Below, piece by piece: positions 42,001 through 50,765 of a stretch of 61,188 nucleotides of DNA; the stretch's first letter is position 1; each line of letters opens with the position of its first letter. The position numbers and the translations under genes were made by a program. This DNA is from Gammaproteobacteria bacterium (GTDB lineage: Bacteria; Gemmatimonadota; Gemmatimonadetes; Longimicrobiales; Gaopeijiaceae). A model generated the notes under the pieces. It was not told where the DNA came from. It ran no database searches and saw only the letters and a list, made by a program, of their open reading frames with translations. The stretch is taken from contig JAPPJO010000134.1 in the NCBI GenBank assembly GCA_028820325.1, positions 1 through 61,188 on the forward strand. Direction: 5' to 3'.

Positions 42001-43004
42001 GCCAGCCGTTCGTTTATTGCGTCCAGATACAAGGCGAACAGATCCGTGATGCCTTGAAAACCGCGAGGAAGGCGACCCTCACCCTTCGCATTCAGACCCC
42101 GGCACAGGGTCATGAGAAAGAGAGGGTTCTGAAACTCCGGTGCAAGAAGCGGCGTCGATGGAAGCTCCAAGCCGTAGTGGACGAAGAACGTCCTTAGGGC
42201 GTCGTACTCATGCCCTGTGAAGCCCGAATGAGTTACGACGGTCGCGCCGGAGCGCACGTCTTCGGGAAAGACCAGATCCTCGAAGGACGAGCGGACCGAG
42301 AGCACGACGCCAATCCAAGGCGAACTCTCCATGCGTGTCAGAAAGGCGGCGAGGTGGCTTGGCCAAATGCTCCGCCCCGCACCCTCATTGATGGCGTCGA
42401 TCAGCACGAGCGCTCGTGAGTCGGCAGCTTGTGCCGCAGCTTCGAGCGCACCGACAAACTTCTCGGCTGAGAGGCTGGGAAGATCCAACTGCTGCAGCGC
42501 CTGGGACCAAGGTTCATCGTTACTCACGAAACGTTGGCCCATGAGAAGAACCGTTGGTCGGCCCGCAGAGATGCGCCGACTTGCAACGTCACATAGCAAA
42601 TGCGTCTTCCCCGTGCCCGCATCGCCATTGAGGATCAACAAGGTGTTTCCTGCAGTCTTGTCCGCATGCACAAACGATTTCCGCGCCGCTCCGAGTTCGG
42701 AAGTCAGTTGCCTTAGCCGAATCCGTCGATCTCCGAACGGGTTGCTCGCGTGTGAAGGCCGGCGTGTCTTCGCGTCCTTCGTTCGTTGCTCGGCCTTCCA
42801 CTCTCGTTCGCGTTCAGTCAAGAGTCGCGAGGGTTCCCTCGCCGCTTCCTCGACAGCCTGGATTCGCTCCGCCACCGCCCTGAACGGGAGGTGACCCATT
42901 GCCTGCACATCGATGGCGGCAATCTCGGTGAGGACCGCCTGAACCTCGGACGAAAAGGTCCTCAGCGCAGCATCAACGTCCCGGTCGGCCGCTTCCTTCG
43001 GCAT
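39051..43004 (-). CDS. Avs-like STAND NTPase (large sensor)
   Basis: A 1317-residue STAND-family ATPase. Walker A NGDAGTGKTHLL (residues 127-137) and Walker B ALVLIDAINEG (198-208) fit the NTPase of AVAST/Avs defence proteins. A winged-helix region (about 360-450) and a long C-terminal sensor part with helical repeats (about 450-1317) follow. In many relatives an N-terminal nuclease is part of the same chain; here it is encoded by the preceding gene, which overlaps the first 32 bases of this one. ATG 43004 gives MPKEAADRDVDAAL. Avs proteins bind phage portal or terminase and then activate the nuclease. Subtype (Avs1-5) was not assigned. Confidence 0.8.
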   Translation of the reverse strand: MPKEAADRDVDAALRTFSSEVQAVLTEIAAIDVQAMGHLPFRAVAERIQAVEEAAREPSRLLTEREREWKAEQRTKDAKTRRPSHASNPFGDRRIRLRQLTSELGAARKSFVHADKTAGNTLLILNGDAGTGKTHLLCDVASRRISAGRPTVLLMGQRFVSNDEPWSQALQQLDLPSLSAEKFVGALEAAAQAADSRALVLIDAINEGAGRSIWPSHLAAFLTRMESSPWIGVVLSVRSSFEDLVFPEDVRSGATVVTHSGFTGHEYDALRTFFVHYGLELPSTPLLAPEFQNPLFLMTLCRGLNAKGEGRLPRGFQGITDLFALYLDAINERLASSLDFDYQMPLVRQAVEAVAEAILDSDSRAAWLPLAKAKDVVNRLLPGRDFGRSLYRGLIAEGVLVESVRSTQDAPAEVAVFAAYERLADHFMARSLLSGHLDANDPAAAFSATGALAFICDKSKYVSPGLLEALCIQIPERIGQELISVAPKCAGRWGLGGAFRQSLVWRTYAAFSDDTRRALNELCRNEYDLHDTLDVLLTVASLPEHPLNAWFLDQRLRKGAMPDRDAWWSVYLHHAYGEQGAVDRLVDWAYSLDQSMPVDDEAVDLCAVALSWMLTTSNRFLRDRATTALVNLLTGRMAAVLRLVQRFADVDDPYVAERIYAVAYGAAMRCHDPVAVGTLATCVYEGVFAEESPPPHILLRDYARGVVERALHLGSEIEIVLDHVRPPYKSTWPTIPTEEDIKALRPDWSEGSHDGGDLRWARNRIGSSVLNDDFAFYVIGTNSSVSAWLSLKLDELPWTPSPRRKDLLRSLVNKFSSDELAVWKEVEAAYAAHAEALRPFSLERPARREQDDATRSPDPSDAETLVDGPEEAHSPEVSALEAEREQAIVALEAVLSDEHAERLSEILSVPENDYESLNPPRFDLAAIQRYVLWRVFDLGWTAELFGRFDQFSIRYNGREAAKAERIGKKYQWIAYHEIMALISDHYQYREYFREEEGDQAYEGPWQDFYRDIDPSCTLKSVPGGTSWDGHADAWWATARYDSWGDPDAPRDWVTNRNDFPVVERLLVVTNPDDGLRWLNGRGFFRWKQPTPTDRESIDVERRELWCKCTGYLIQAGDAETFLRWANEIDFWDDRMPEASSTNHAFLGEHAWAPASRYFEKPYYGDDGWHQPAGCPVKLRTVTREYLREHGGFDCSIDESYTLRLPDVDLVSGLGIRWSGRGADFVDDADRVAAQDPTVHSEGPSALLLREDVLGEFLASEKLTICWTVVGEKRVIPPGFGTTGPRYPWLRLSGAYILSDGHVNGFQHPMIDDPSEWK

Positions 43005-43692
43005 ACTCGACCGCTCTCAATTTCTCCCGGATTCCGCGCGCCCGAGCCTTCTCGCGGTCGAAGAAACGCATCGTGCGTCCGAACGCTTCGAACTCCCACG
43101 CGATGGGCAGATCAACGTGAACTTCGGGGGTATAACGAGGTCCGGCGGCCCGCACTGCTTCGTCGAGCCTTGCCGTAAACCACGCCGCATCGAAACCTCG
43201 AACGTCGAACCAGAATTGGACGCGGCCGATGTGCTCCGGTTGGGCCAAGCGTTCGAGCAGTTCGTGGCTGCCCCAGTAGGTGAACTCGACCGTCATTCCG
43301 CGGTCGGCTGCCCACCGGCTCCACTTCTCGACGTGATCATCCCAGCGCTCCTTCGCCGACCTCCGACCCTCAATCCGTGCTTCCGCGCGGTTTAGTGGCA
43401 CGCAGACGAAATAGCGGACGAGTCTTGGATGCTTCTCAAGTGCCTTCTTGACGCTTCGGTCGATCTGCGACCACTGCGAATCGCCAAGTGTGTCAACGTA
43501 TTTCGACTGCCAAGCCCACTCCGCGCCGCCCTCAAGGATTGCGTAGCACTCAACGCCGGCGTCCGGCGTTCCCTTTCGCATGAACTCGGACCTGGGGGGC
43601 TTTTCCGCCCGCGCAAGCTGCGCGCACAACTCCTCAAAACCCTGGTCTCTTGCGCCGTTCAGCGGTCTGATGCTTTTCCAGTCAAGCGTCAT
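42973..43692 (-). CDS. Mrr-like nuclease, effector of the Avs-like pair
   Basis: A 239-residue protein with a PD-(D/E)xK/Mrr-type nuclease: FEELCAQLARAE, GTPDAGVECYAIL (Asp44, Glu48) and WAWQSKYVD (Gln62-x-Lys64). The second half (FWFDVRGFDAAWF, RYTPEVHVDLPIAWEFEAF) is the linker that in single-chain Avs-like proteins leads into the NTPase. Its stop lies 32 bases inside the NTPase gene, in another frame, so the two are either coupled subunits or one protein split by a frameshift near 42985. ATG 43692 has a weak GAGG site. About 100 bases separate it from the S9 peptidase gene. Confidence 0.8.
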   Translation of the reverse strand: MTLDWKSIRPLNGARDQGFEELCAQLARAEKPPRSEFMRKGTPDAGVECYAILEGGAEWAWQSKYVDTLGDSQWSQIDRSVKKALEKHPRLVRYFVCVPLNRAEARIEGRRSAKERWDDHVEKWSRWAADRGMTVEFTYWGSHELLERLAQPEHIGRVQFWFDVRGFDAAWFTARLDEAVRAAGPRYTPEVHVDLPIAWEFEAFGRTMRFFDREKARARGIREKLRAVEYAEGSGRPGR

Positions 43693-43733
43693 TCAGTTCA
43701 TACCTCATTGAGACAGGAACAAACCACCTATCG

Positions 43734-43754
43734 ACGCCCGCCTCAGGCGTCGGG
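43734..43754 (-). terminator. Hairpin between S9 peptidase and Avs genes
   Basis: CGACGCC / GGCGTCG stem of 7 bases with a 7-base loop, 39 bases past the stop of the S9 gene on the reverse strand and upstream of the nuclease gene. Only a scattered T-rich tail follows. Confidence 0.4.
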
Positions 43755-43792
43755 AGCGTCGTTACACCGGCTGTTTCTGGAGTTAATCGCCA

Positions 43793-46120
43793 TCAGGGCA
43801 CCAGGGGCTGGAGCTTGCCGAACTCGTACTCGGGGGGCGGCTCGGCGCCGAGGAGGTGGCGGACGAAGTAGTCCCAGCGGCGCCGCATCATGTAGGGCTC
43901 GTTGCCGAAGCCGTGGCCTCGATTCGGGAAGAGGAGGAGGTCGAAGTCCTTGTTCGCGGCGATGAGGGCGTCCACGACCAGCATCGTGTTCGAGTGCGGG
44001 ACGTTCGTGTCCATCGTGCCGTGCGCGATGAGGAGCTTGCCCTTGAGGTTCTCGGCCACGAGCGGGTTCGCCTGGTTGTCGTAGTTCGTGGCGCCGTCGG
44101 CGTACTCCTCGAGCAGCCCCTGGTACTTCTCGCCCCAGTCGTCCTCGTAGTTGCGGTTGTCGTGGTTCCCCGCCTGGGAGACGGCGACCTTGTAGAAGTC
44201 GGGGTAGCGCAGGATCCCGGAGGTGGAGGCGAAGCCGCCGCCGGAGTGGCCGTAGATGCCGACCCGGTCGATGTCGATCCAGGCGTGGCGGTCCGCGAGT
44301 TGGCGGATGCCCGCGATCTGATCCGGGAGCCCGTTGTCTCCCATGTTCCCGTAGTAGGCGTCCTGGAAGGTCTTCGAGCGCCTCGGCGTCCCCATCGCGT
44401 CGAGTTCGATGACGACGAACCCGAGTTCGGCCAGCGACTGCAGATCCCGGTGCGCGGCGCGGAAGTTCCGGCTCCCCACGCTGCCGCTCTGCGGTCCCGG
44501 GTACAGGTAGTTGATCACGGGATACGTGGCGGCCGGATCGAAGTTCGAGGGGCGGAACATCAGTCCGAACAGATCGGTCTCGTCGTCGCGGGCCTTCACC
44601 GTGAATGGGATCGGAGGCTGCCAGCCGGTCCGCTCCAGGCGCGAGATGTCGGCCCGTTCCACGGTCTGCAGCAGTTCGCCGTCCGTGTCGCGGACGACGG
44701 TCACGGGCGGGATCGTGGGCGTGGAGTACTGGTCGACGAACGTCTCGCCGTCGGGCGCGAGCCAGACCACGTGGTTCGCGCTGTCGGGCGTGAGGAGTTG
44801 GACGCCCCCGCCATCGAGACCGGCGCGGTACAGGTACATGAAGTAGGGATCGCCCGGCTCCCGCCCGTTCCCCATGAAGAGGATCTCGCGGGCCTCGGCG
44901 TCGACCGCCATCACGTCCTCCACCTGCCACGCGCCCGAGGTCACCTGCCGCTTCGGTTCTCCGGTGTTCGCGTCGTAGAGGTAGAGGTGTCCCCAGTCGT
45001 CCCGCTGCGAGTACCAGAGGATCTCGTCGGACTCGGAGAGGTAGCGCCAGTTCGCGTGTGACTCGAAGAACGTCTCCACGACCTCCTCGAACAGGTCGCG
45101 GACCTCGCCGGTGGTCGCGTCGGCCATGCGGACGAGCGCCCGCTTGTGGTCGCGCGAACTCGACACGAAGACGAACCGGGAGCCGTCGGTGCTCCACTCG
45201 ACATCGGAGAAGGTTCCGCCGCAGGCCACGTGGTCGCATACCGTGGAGCGGTGCTGGTCCGCGGGCATGTCCAGGCGGACGACGCGGCTTGCCGCCGGCG
45301 CCTCCGTGTCGATCACCACGCGGTGGATGCGGAAGATGACGGAGTCCTCCGGGAGCGGGTAACGCCACGCCTCGAGTTCCGGGTGCCCGACCTCGGTCGT
45401 GACCATGTACATCATCCCCACCCCGCGGGCGTCGTGCTGGAAGGTGGCGATGCGGCGCGAATCGGGAGACCACTTGAGCACGGGACGGTCGCTCTTCACC
45501 CACCCCGCGTTGTTCGTCGCGTAGCCGAAGTCCTCGACCCCGTCTTCGGTGAGCTGGGTCTCCTCCCCGGTGGACAGATCCCGGAGCCACAGGTTGTGCT
45601 CGCGGATGAACGCCGCCCTGGTCCCGTCCGGCGACACGATGTCGAAGCGGCGGGCCGTCGTGGCTTCGGGCGCCGGTGCAACCGCGCAGCGGTCGGCGTC
45701 GAGCCCGCAGGCGTACGTCTCTCCTTCGACCTCGACCTCGAAGCGGATCGACCCGGCTTCGAGAGCGAGATCTCCGAACGGGAGCGCGAAGGCGGTGTAT
45801 TCCTCGCCGGTCGCCGCGGCGAGTGCGGCGGCCATGCGCGCGTGGTCGAAGGCGCGCTCCCGCGTCCCTGCGGCCGGATCGACGAGGACGTACTCGTTGC
45901 CCCCCTCGAACCGGTTCCGATACCAGAACCGCCCTTCCTCCAGCCAAACCGGGATCACGGAAGCCCCGAGCACGAGCGGATTCACCTGACTCGCGAGCCG
46001 CCCCTCCGCCCGCTCGTAATCCGCCACCGTCAGCGCATCGGGAGTCTCCTGGGCGAGCGCACCCGGCGGCAGCGAAAGTGCGGCGGCGATCAGCAGTGCT
46101 GCGCTGGCTATGCGAATCAT
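43793..46120 (-). CDS. S9B dipeptidyl-peptidase IV-like secreted peptidase
   Basis: A 775-residue exported serine peptidase. Signal peptide MIRIASAALLIAAALSLPPG with cleavage near ALAQ. N-terminal eight-bladed propeller (about 90-530) contains DPP4-type repeats. The alpha/beta-hydrolase domain has GHSGGGFAST (nucleophile Ser, about 629), HGTMDTNV (Asp) and FPNRGHGFG (His). It would release Xaa-Pro dipeptides from peptides in the periplasm or outside. It is divergent to another S9 peptidase; the 176 bases between them should hold both promoters. Confidence 0.92.
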   Translation of the reverse strand: MIRIASAALLIAAALSLPPGALAQETPDALTVADYERAEGRLASQVNPLVLGASVIPVWLEEGRFWYRNRFEGGNEYVLVDPAAGTRERAFDHARMAAALAAATGEEYTAFALPFGDLALEAGSIRFEVEVEGETYACGLDADRCAVAPAPEATTARRFDIVSPDGTRAAFIREHNLWLRDLSTGEETQLTEDGVEDFGYATNNAGWVKSDRPVLKWSPDSRRIATFQHDARGVGMMYMVTTEVGHPELEAWRYPLPEDSVIFRIHRVVIDTEAPAASRVVRLDMPADQHRSTVCDHVACGGTFSDVEWSTDGSRFVFVSSSRDHKRALVRMADATTGEVRDLFEEVVETFFESHANWRYLSESDEILWYSQRDDWGHLYLYDANTGEPKRQVTSGAWQVEDVMAVDAEAREILFMGNGREPGDPYFMYLYRAGLDGGGVQLLTPDSANHVVWLAPDGETFVDQYSTPTIPPVTVVRDTDGELLQTVERADISRLERTGWQPPIPFTVKARDDETDLFGLMFRPSNFDPAATYPVINYLYPGPQSGSVGSRNFRAAHRDLQSLAELGFVVIELDAMGTPRRSKTFQDAYYGNMGDNGLPDQIAGIRQLADRHAWIDIDRVGIYGHSGGGFASTSGILRYPDFYKVAVSQAGNHDNRNYEDDWGEKYQGLLEEYADGATNYDNQANPLVAENLKGKLLIAHGTMDTNVPHSNTMLVVDALIAANKDFDLLLFPNRGHGFGNEPYMMRRRWDYFVRHLLGAEPPPEYEFGKLQPLVP

Positions 46121-46296
46121 GCTTGCGGTCCTGTGAGGCGTCGTGGGTCGTCGGGAGTATGCGAAATCGCAAGATGCCGACCGTCCTCTACGCCGGCCAC
46201 CGGCGCCTGTCCCGAGGAACGAGGCCTATCGTTCGAGCACCTTGGAGGGCATATGATGACACGGAGTCCTGTTCACCCTTTGGTGCCGAGGTTCAG

Positions 46297-48534
46297 ATGC
46301 GTTCCCTGTCCGTCGCCCTCGTTCTTTCCGTCGCCGCCCTCGCCCTGCCCGTCGAGACGCGGCTCGCCGCGCAGGAGCGGCCGTTCACGTTCATGGATGT
46401 GCAGGAGATGAAACGCGCCGGTTCGATGACGCCGAGCCCGGACGGGGCGTGGATGCTGTACACGGTGACGACGCCCGACTGGGAGGCGGCGGAGTCCCAG
46501 ACGGACATCCACCTCGTGTCGCTGAGCGAGGGCGTCCCGTCGGACCGCCGGCTCACCTACACGGAAGACAAGAACGAGACGAACCCGACCTGGGCTCCGG
46601 ACGGGTCGTTCTTCCTCTTCGCCTCCAACCGGGACGGGGACGACACGCAACTCTACATGATGCGCCACGACGGGGGTGAAGCCCGGAAGATCACGGACGC
46701 AGACGAGGGCGTATCCGGCTTCGCGTTCAGCCCCGACGGGCGCTGGCTCGTCTACCGCTCCGGGGAGAACGGCCGGGAACAGCTCTACCGGCTGCCGGCC
46801 GACGACCTCGCGGGGGCCGATCCCGAACAGCTCACGGACGGCGAGGCCGGCGTCGACCAGTGGGACTTCTCCCCCGACGGAAGCCGCGTCTACTTCGCGC
46901 GCCGCGACTCCTTCGATGAGGACGAGGTGAAGCGGCGCGACGAGGGCTTCACGGTCGACGTCCGGAACGCAGTCACGCCGCTCTCGAGCCTGTGGAGCGT
47001 GGAGATCGAGACGGCCACCGAGAGCCGCGAGACGGACGATCCATCCTACAGCGTGAACGGCTTCACGATCTCCGATGACGGACGGTGGATCGGGATCACC
47101 GGCGGCTCGACCAAGCGCTACGAGCGCAACATCACGGCGCAGCGGCTGTACGCGGACCTCTATCTGATGGAAGTGGCGACGGGCGGGATCGAGCGCCTGA
47201 CGGACAACTACGAGGTCGGCGAGGGCGGACTCAGCTTCTCCCCGGACGGGCGCTGGCTCGCCTTCTCGGCGCCCGATGAGATGGAGCGCTACTCGATGAC
47301 GGAGAACCGCGTCTACATCCGCGAGGTGGACGACCGCGGGGGCGCGTCCCGGAAGCTGGGGGCGGACTTCGACCAGAGTTCGAGCGTCGGGTTCTGGTCC
47401 GAAGATTCGAACACGATCTACTTCAACGCCGGCGTGAAGGTAACGACGCAGTTGCACGCCCTCGACGTGGAGACGGGGGCGGTGCGGCAGCTCACCGAGG
47501 AGCGGGCGGCGCTTTCGGTATCCCGCGACGACGACACGGGCACGCTTCTCATCGGCTACAGCGACCCCAAGACTCCCCCCACGGTGTTCGCCGTCGCGAG
47601 CGTGGACGATGTCGCGGACCGTTCGAAGTGGACGCAACTGGTGGATGTGAACCCGCAACTGCGCGAGGTGGCCTTCGGCGACGAGGTCGAGGTCAACTGG
47701 CGCTCCTCGGACGGGAAGATGGTGGGCGGCGTGCTCGTCTATCCGGTCGGGTACGAGGAGGGAACGCGCTATCCGCTCATCGTCGCGATCCACGGGGGCC
47801 CGGCGTCGGCCGACATCCTGCGCTTCAACGGCGGCTACAACGCCCAGGTCTACGCGGGCGCGGGCTACGCCGTGCTCAAGCCGAACTACCGCGGCTCGCG
47901 CAACTACGGGAACGCGCACCGCACGGATATCGTCGGCGACTACTTCACGATGGGCTACGAGGACATCATTACGGGCGTCGACTACCTGATCGCCGAGGGG
48001 ATCGTGGACGGCGACCGCATGGGCGCGCTCGGCTGGAGCGCGGGCGGCCACTGGTCCAACTGGATCCTCACCCAGACGGACCGCTTCAAGGCGATCAGCT
48101 CGGGCGCCGGGACGATGAACTGGATCAGCATGTACGCGCAGAGCGACGTGCAGCGGAACCGGCAGTTCTACGTGGGCGACGGCTTCCTGTACGAGGACTT
48201 CGACACGTACTTCGACCAGTCCCCGCTCAAGTACATCATGAACGCGACCACGCCGACCATGATCCACGTCGTGGAGGGCGACCCGCGCGTGCCGAGCCCG
48301 CAGTCGGTCGAACTCCACATGGCGCTCAAGAAGCTGGACGTGCCCACGGAACTGTTCATGTACCCCGGCCGCAGCCACGGCATCCCGGACCCGCGCAACC
48401 GTCTCGTGAAGGCGGTGAGCGAGATGGCCTGGATGGACTACTACGTCCGCGGCATGGGCGAGAAGTTCCAGTGGCGCCAGGTCCTCGAAACCCTCGAGCC
48501 CGAGGAGGCCCCGACCGTAGTCTCGGAACGCTAG
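46297..48534 (+). CDS. S9C-like secreted prolyl-oligopeptidase family peptidase
   Basis: A 745-residue exported serine peptidase of the acylaminoacyl-peptidase-like S9 group. Signal peptide MRSLSVALVLSVAALALPVE, with likely cleavage near LAAQ. Propeller repeats follow (NPTWAPDGSFFLFASNRDGD, GFAFSPDGRWLVYRSGENG). The catalytic triad is visible: GWSAGGHWSNW (Ser, about 579), VEGDPRVP (Asp) and GRSHGIPDP (His). ATG 46297 is the first start giving the signal peptide. It is divergent from the S9B gene and 25 bases ahead of the first of three paralogous membrane proteins, which may be co-transcribed. Confidence 0.92.
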   Translation: MRSLSVALVLSVAALALPVETRLAAQERPFTFMDVQEMKRAGSMTPSPDGAWMLYTVTTPDWEAAESQTDIHLVSLSEGVPSDRRLTYTEDKNETNPTWAPDGSFFLFASNRDGDDTQLYMMRHDGGEARKITDADEGVSGFAFSPDGRWLVYRSGENGREQLYRLPADDLAGADPEQLTDGEAGVDQWDFSPDGSRVYFARRDSFDEDEVKRRDEGFTVDVRNAVTPLSSLWSVEIETATESRETDDPSYSVNGFTISDDGRWIGITGGSTKRYERNITAQRLYADLYLMEVATGGIERLTDNYEVGEGGLSFSPDGRWLAFSAPDEMERYSMTENRVYIREVDDRGGASRKLGADFDQSSSVGFWSEDSNTIYFNAGVKVTTQLHALDVETGAVRQLTEERAALSVSRDDDTGTLLIGYSDPKTPPTVFAVASVDDVADRSKWTQLVDVNPQLREVAFGDEVEVNWRSSDGKMVGGVLVYPVGYEEGTRYPLIVAIHGGPASADILRFNGGYNAQVYAGAGYAVLKPNYRGSRNYGNAHRTDIVGDYFTMGYEDIITGVDYLIAEGIVDGDRMGALGWSAGGHWSNWILTQTDRFKAISSGAGTMNWISMYAQSDVQRNRQFYVGDGFLYEDFDTYFDQSPLKYIMNATTPTMIHVVEGDPRVPSPQSVELHMALKKLDVPTELFMYPGRSHGIPDPRNRLVKAVSEMAWMDYYVRGMGEKFQWRQVLETLEPEEAPTVVSER

Positions 48535-48559
48535 CGGAAGCCCGGAAGCGGGTGAAACC

Positions 48560-49660
48560 GTGAGTCGCCTCATCTGGCGGGCGATCTGGATTGCGGCGGC
48601 GGTGGCACTCGTGGTGGTGCCTTTTGGTTACGCCATCACCGAGGTCCACCGGGACGTCTTGATGGGAGCGGGCTGCGGGCTCGCCATCGGCGTGGGCATC
48701 GGCCTCCGGGGAGGCGCGCAGGCCGGTCCCTGGATGGGGATCCTGATCGGTTCGATTGTCGGGATCGCCACCGCGCTGATTGCCGGCGTGGCCCCCTGGG
48801 AGGGGTTCCTGGTGCTTGTCCCACCCATCCTGGCACTGGCGGTCGGCATGCACGATGGGCTCCGCGAGACCTCCTTCTCCCGTTATCGGGACATGAGCCG
48901 CGAGACGTTCATCGTGTCTGCCCTGCTCGCCCTGGGGTTCTTCCTCGCCCTGATCGTGTCGGGAGACTTGGCATTCGCGGTGGCGTTCACGGTGGCTCCG
49001 TTCGCGTGCATGCCCTGGATCGCACTGATTTCCGGCCTCCTCAGCCACCGCCGCGAGGGCTGGCTCGACACCCGTCCTCCCCGACTCCTCGTCCTGAGTG
49101 CGGTGCTCCTGTTTGCCACGCTGCTTGTCCTGCTTGTAGACGAGCAGTTGGGATACGCCAGAAACGCTAATGTGATCCCAGGCATCGTTCCGGTCCTCCA
49201 ATACGTCGGCGTGTGGGGGCTCGGGCTGGCTGCAGTTCCCGCCGCCACGTTTCTGCTTGGGCGCGCCGTAATGATGTGGTTGCAGCCGCGGCTCCGGGTG
49301 TACGGCCGGCTTGCCGACTACCTGCGCATCATGTGGGTGCCCATCGGCGGGTTCGCGGTCGGCTACGTCATGATCATCGTTCTGTTCGCCGGGTTCTACG
49401 GGATGCTGGAGCGGTTCAGCCCCGGGGCGTTCGCCGACGCCGCCATGGGGATCAAGGAATGGCTCTTCTTCGCCTTCTTCACCGGCCTCGCCCAGGACTA
49501 CGCGACCGTCGTCCCCGTCTCGGACGGCGCCCGGTCGCTCGTCGGCGCCCACCTGATCCTCTCGGCCGGTTGGGTCGTCGTACTGTTCGCGGCGGTGATG
49601 TCGTTCATCGGCCCGAAACTGGAGAGGATCGCCAGGCGCCACGCGGAGGAGGAATCGTGA
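48560..49660 (+). CDS. Membrane protein, paralog 1, channel-like pore region
   Basis: A 366-residue protein with about nine hydrophobic segments. The C-terminal quarter has a helix, FFAFFTGLAQDYATVVPVS, a helix, then a charged tail, with the same placement as the pore loop of two-helix K+ channels (there TxGYGD followed by VP-S). The selectivity filter itself is replaced. The N-terminal part has Gly-rich helices (LAIGVGIGLRGG). GTG 48560 is the start. The gene overlaps its paralog by 4 bases (GTGA). No named family recognised; function unknown. Confidence 0.65.
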   Translation: MSRLIWRAIWIAAAVALVVVPFGYAITEVHRDVLMGAGCGLAIGVGIGLRGGAQAGPWMGILIGSIVGIATALIAGVAPWEGFLVLVPPILALAVGMHDGLRETSFSRYRDMSRETFIVSALLALGFFLALIVSGDLAFAVAFTVAPFACMPWIALISGLLSHRREGWLDTRPPRLLVLSAVLLFATLLVLLVDEQLGYARNANVIPGIVPVLQYVGVWGLGLAAVPAATFLLGRAVMMWLQPRLRVYGRLADYLRIMWVPIGGFAVGYVMIIVLFAGFYGMLERFSPGAFADAAMGIKEWLFFAFFTGLAQDYATVVPVSDGARSLVGAHLILSAGWVVVLFAAVMSFIGPKLERIARRHAEEES

Positions 49661-50745
49661 GCGGTTTGATCTCACGGGGGGGTTGGATTGCGGCGGCCGT
49701 TGCCCTCATCGTCGCGACCTGCGGCTATGCGATCACGGGGAACCACACGGACGTCTTGCTGGGAGCAGGGAGTGCGGTGGCCATCGGCGTGGGCGTGGGT
49801 CTGCGAGGGGGATCGAGCGGCGGCCCGTGGGTCGGCATCCTCATCGGCTCGATCGTGGGGATCGTCACGGCGTTCCTGGCCGGCGCCCTGAGCGTCGGCT
49901 GGGGCGTCATCATTCCGCCCCTGGGTCCATTGGCAGTCGGCTTGATCGGCGGGCTGGACCGGTCGTCCCTCTCTGGGTACGGGGATGTGACCCGGGAAGT
50001 GTTCTTCGTGGCTGTTCTGCTGACCCTGGGGTTCATCCCCGCGCTCGTCGCGGGTGACGTTGCCATTGCGCCGGTCGTGGCGGCATTCCCGCTCGCGAGC
50101 GTGCCCTGGGGAGCGCTCCTGATTGGCCTCATCAGCCGGCGCCGCGAAGGGTGGGAAGACGCCCGGCCTCCCCGGCTGCTGGTCCTCGGCGCCGTTGCGT
50201 TGCCCGTCTTGACGGGCCTCCTGTTCGCGTTCGGGGTGGTATATGAGGACGTCGGATTATCGGGCATCGCCGAGATTCTCGTGATTGCCCTCATCGTGAT
50301 CATCCCGCTTGCGGTGCTGCCGCTGACCGCGTTTCTGATCGGGCGCGCCGCCGCCACCTGGCTGCGTCCCCGGCTTGAAGTGTACGGCCAGCTCGCGGCG
50401 TACCTGCGAGTCATGTGGGTCCCGATCGGCGGGTTCGCGCTCGGATACCTGACGATCATCTTCCTCTTCGCGGGCTTCTACGGAACGCTCGAGCGCTTTC
50501 GCCCGGGGTCGTTCGCCGACGCCGGCGCCGGACTCGCCGACTGGGTGTCCTTCGCCTTCTTCACCGCCCTCGCCCAGGACTATGCGGCCATCGTCCCCGT
50601 CTCGGCCGGCGCCCGGATGCTGGTCGGCTTCCACCTGATCCTCTCGGTGGGCTGGGCGCTCGTGCTGTTCGCGGCGGTGATGACGTCCATCGAGCCGAAG
50701 CTCGCCCGGATCGCGCGGCGACACGCCGACGAAGACCCCGACTGA
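49657..50745 (+). CDS. Membrane protein, paralog 2, channel-like pore region
   Basis: A 362-residue paralog of the preceding gene, with the same helix pattern and shared blocks YLRVMWVPIGGFALGY and FFTALAQDYAAIVPVSAGAR. GTG 49657 overlaps the previous stop as GTGA, so the two are translationally coupled and may form a complex. It differs mainly in the loops of the N-terminal half. A dienelactone hydrolase follows 20 bases later. Function unknown. Confidence 0.65.
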   Translation: MSGLISRGGWIAAAVALIVATCGYAITGNHTDVLLGAGSAVAIGVGVGLRGGSSGGPWVGILIGSIVGIVTAFLAGALSVGWGVIIPPLGPLAVGLIGGLDRSSLSGYGDVTREVFFVAVLLTLGFIPALVAGDVAIAPVVAAFPLASVPWGALLIGLISRRREGWEDARPPRLLVLGAVALPVLTGLLFAFGVVYEDVGLSGIAEILVIALIVIIPLAVLPLTAFLIGRAAATWLRPRLEVYGQLAAYLRVMWVPIGGFALGYLTIIFLFAGFYGTLERFRPGSFADAGAGLADWVSFAFFTALAQDYAAIVPVSAGARMLVGFHLILSVGWALVLFAAVMTSIEPKLARIARRHADEDPD

Positions 50746-50765
50746 CAAACTTTGGAGGGCTCCCG

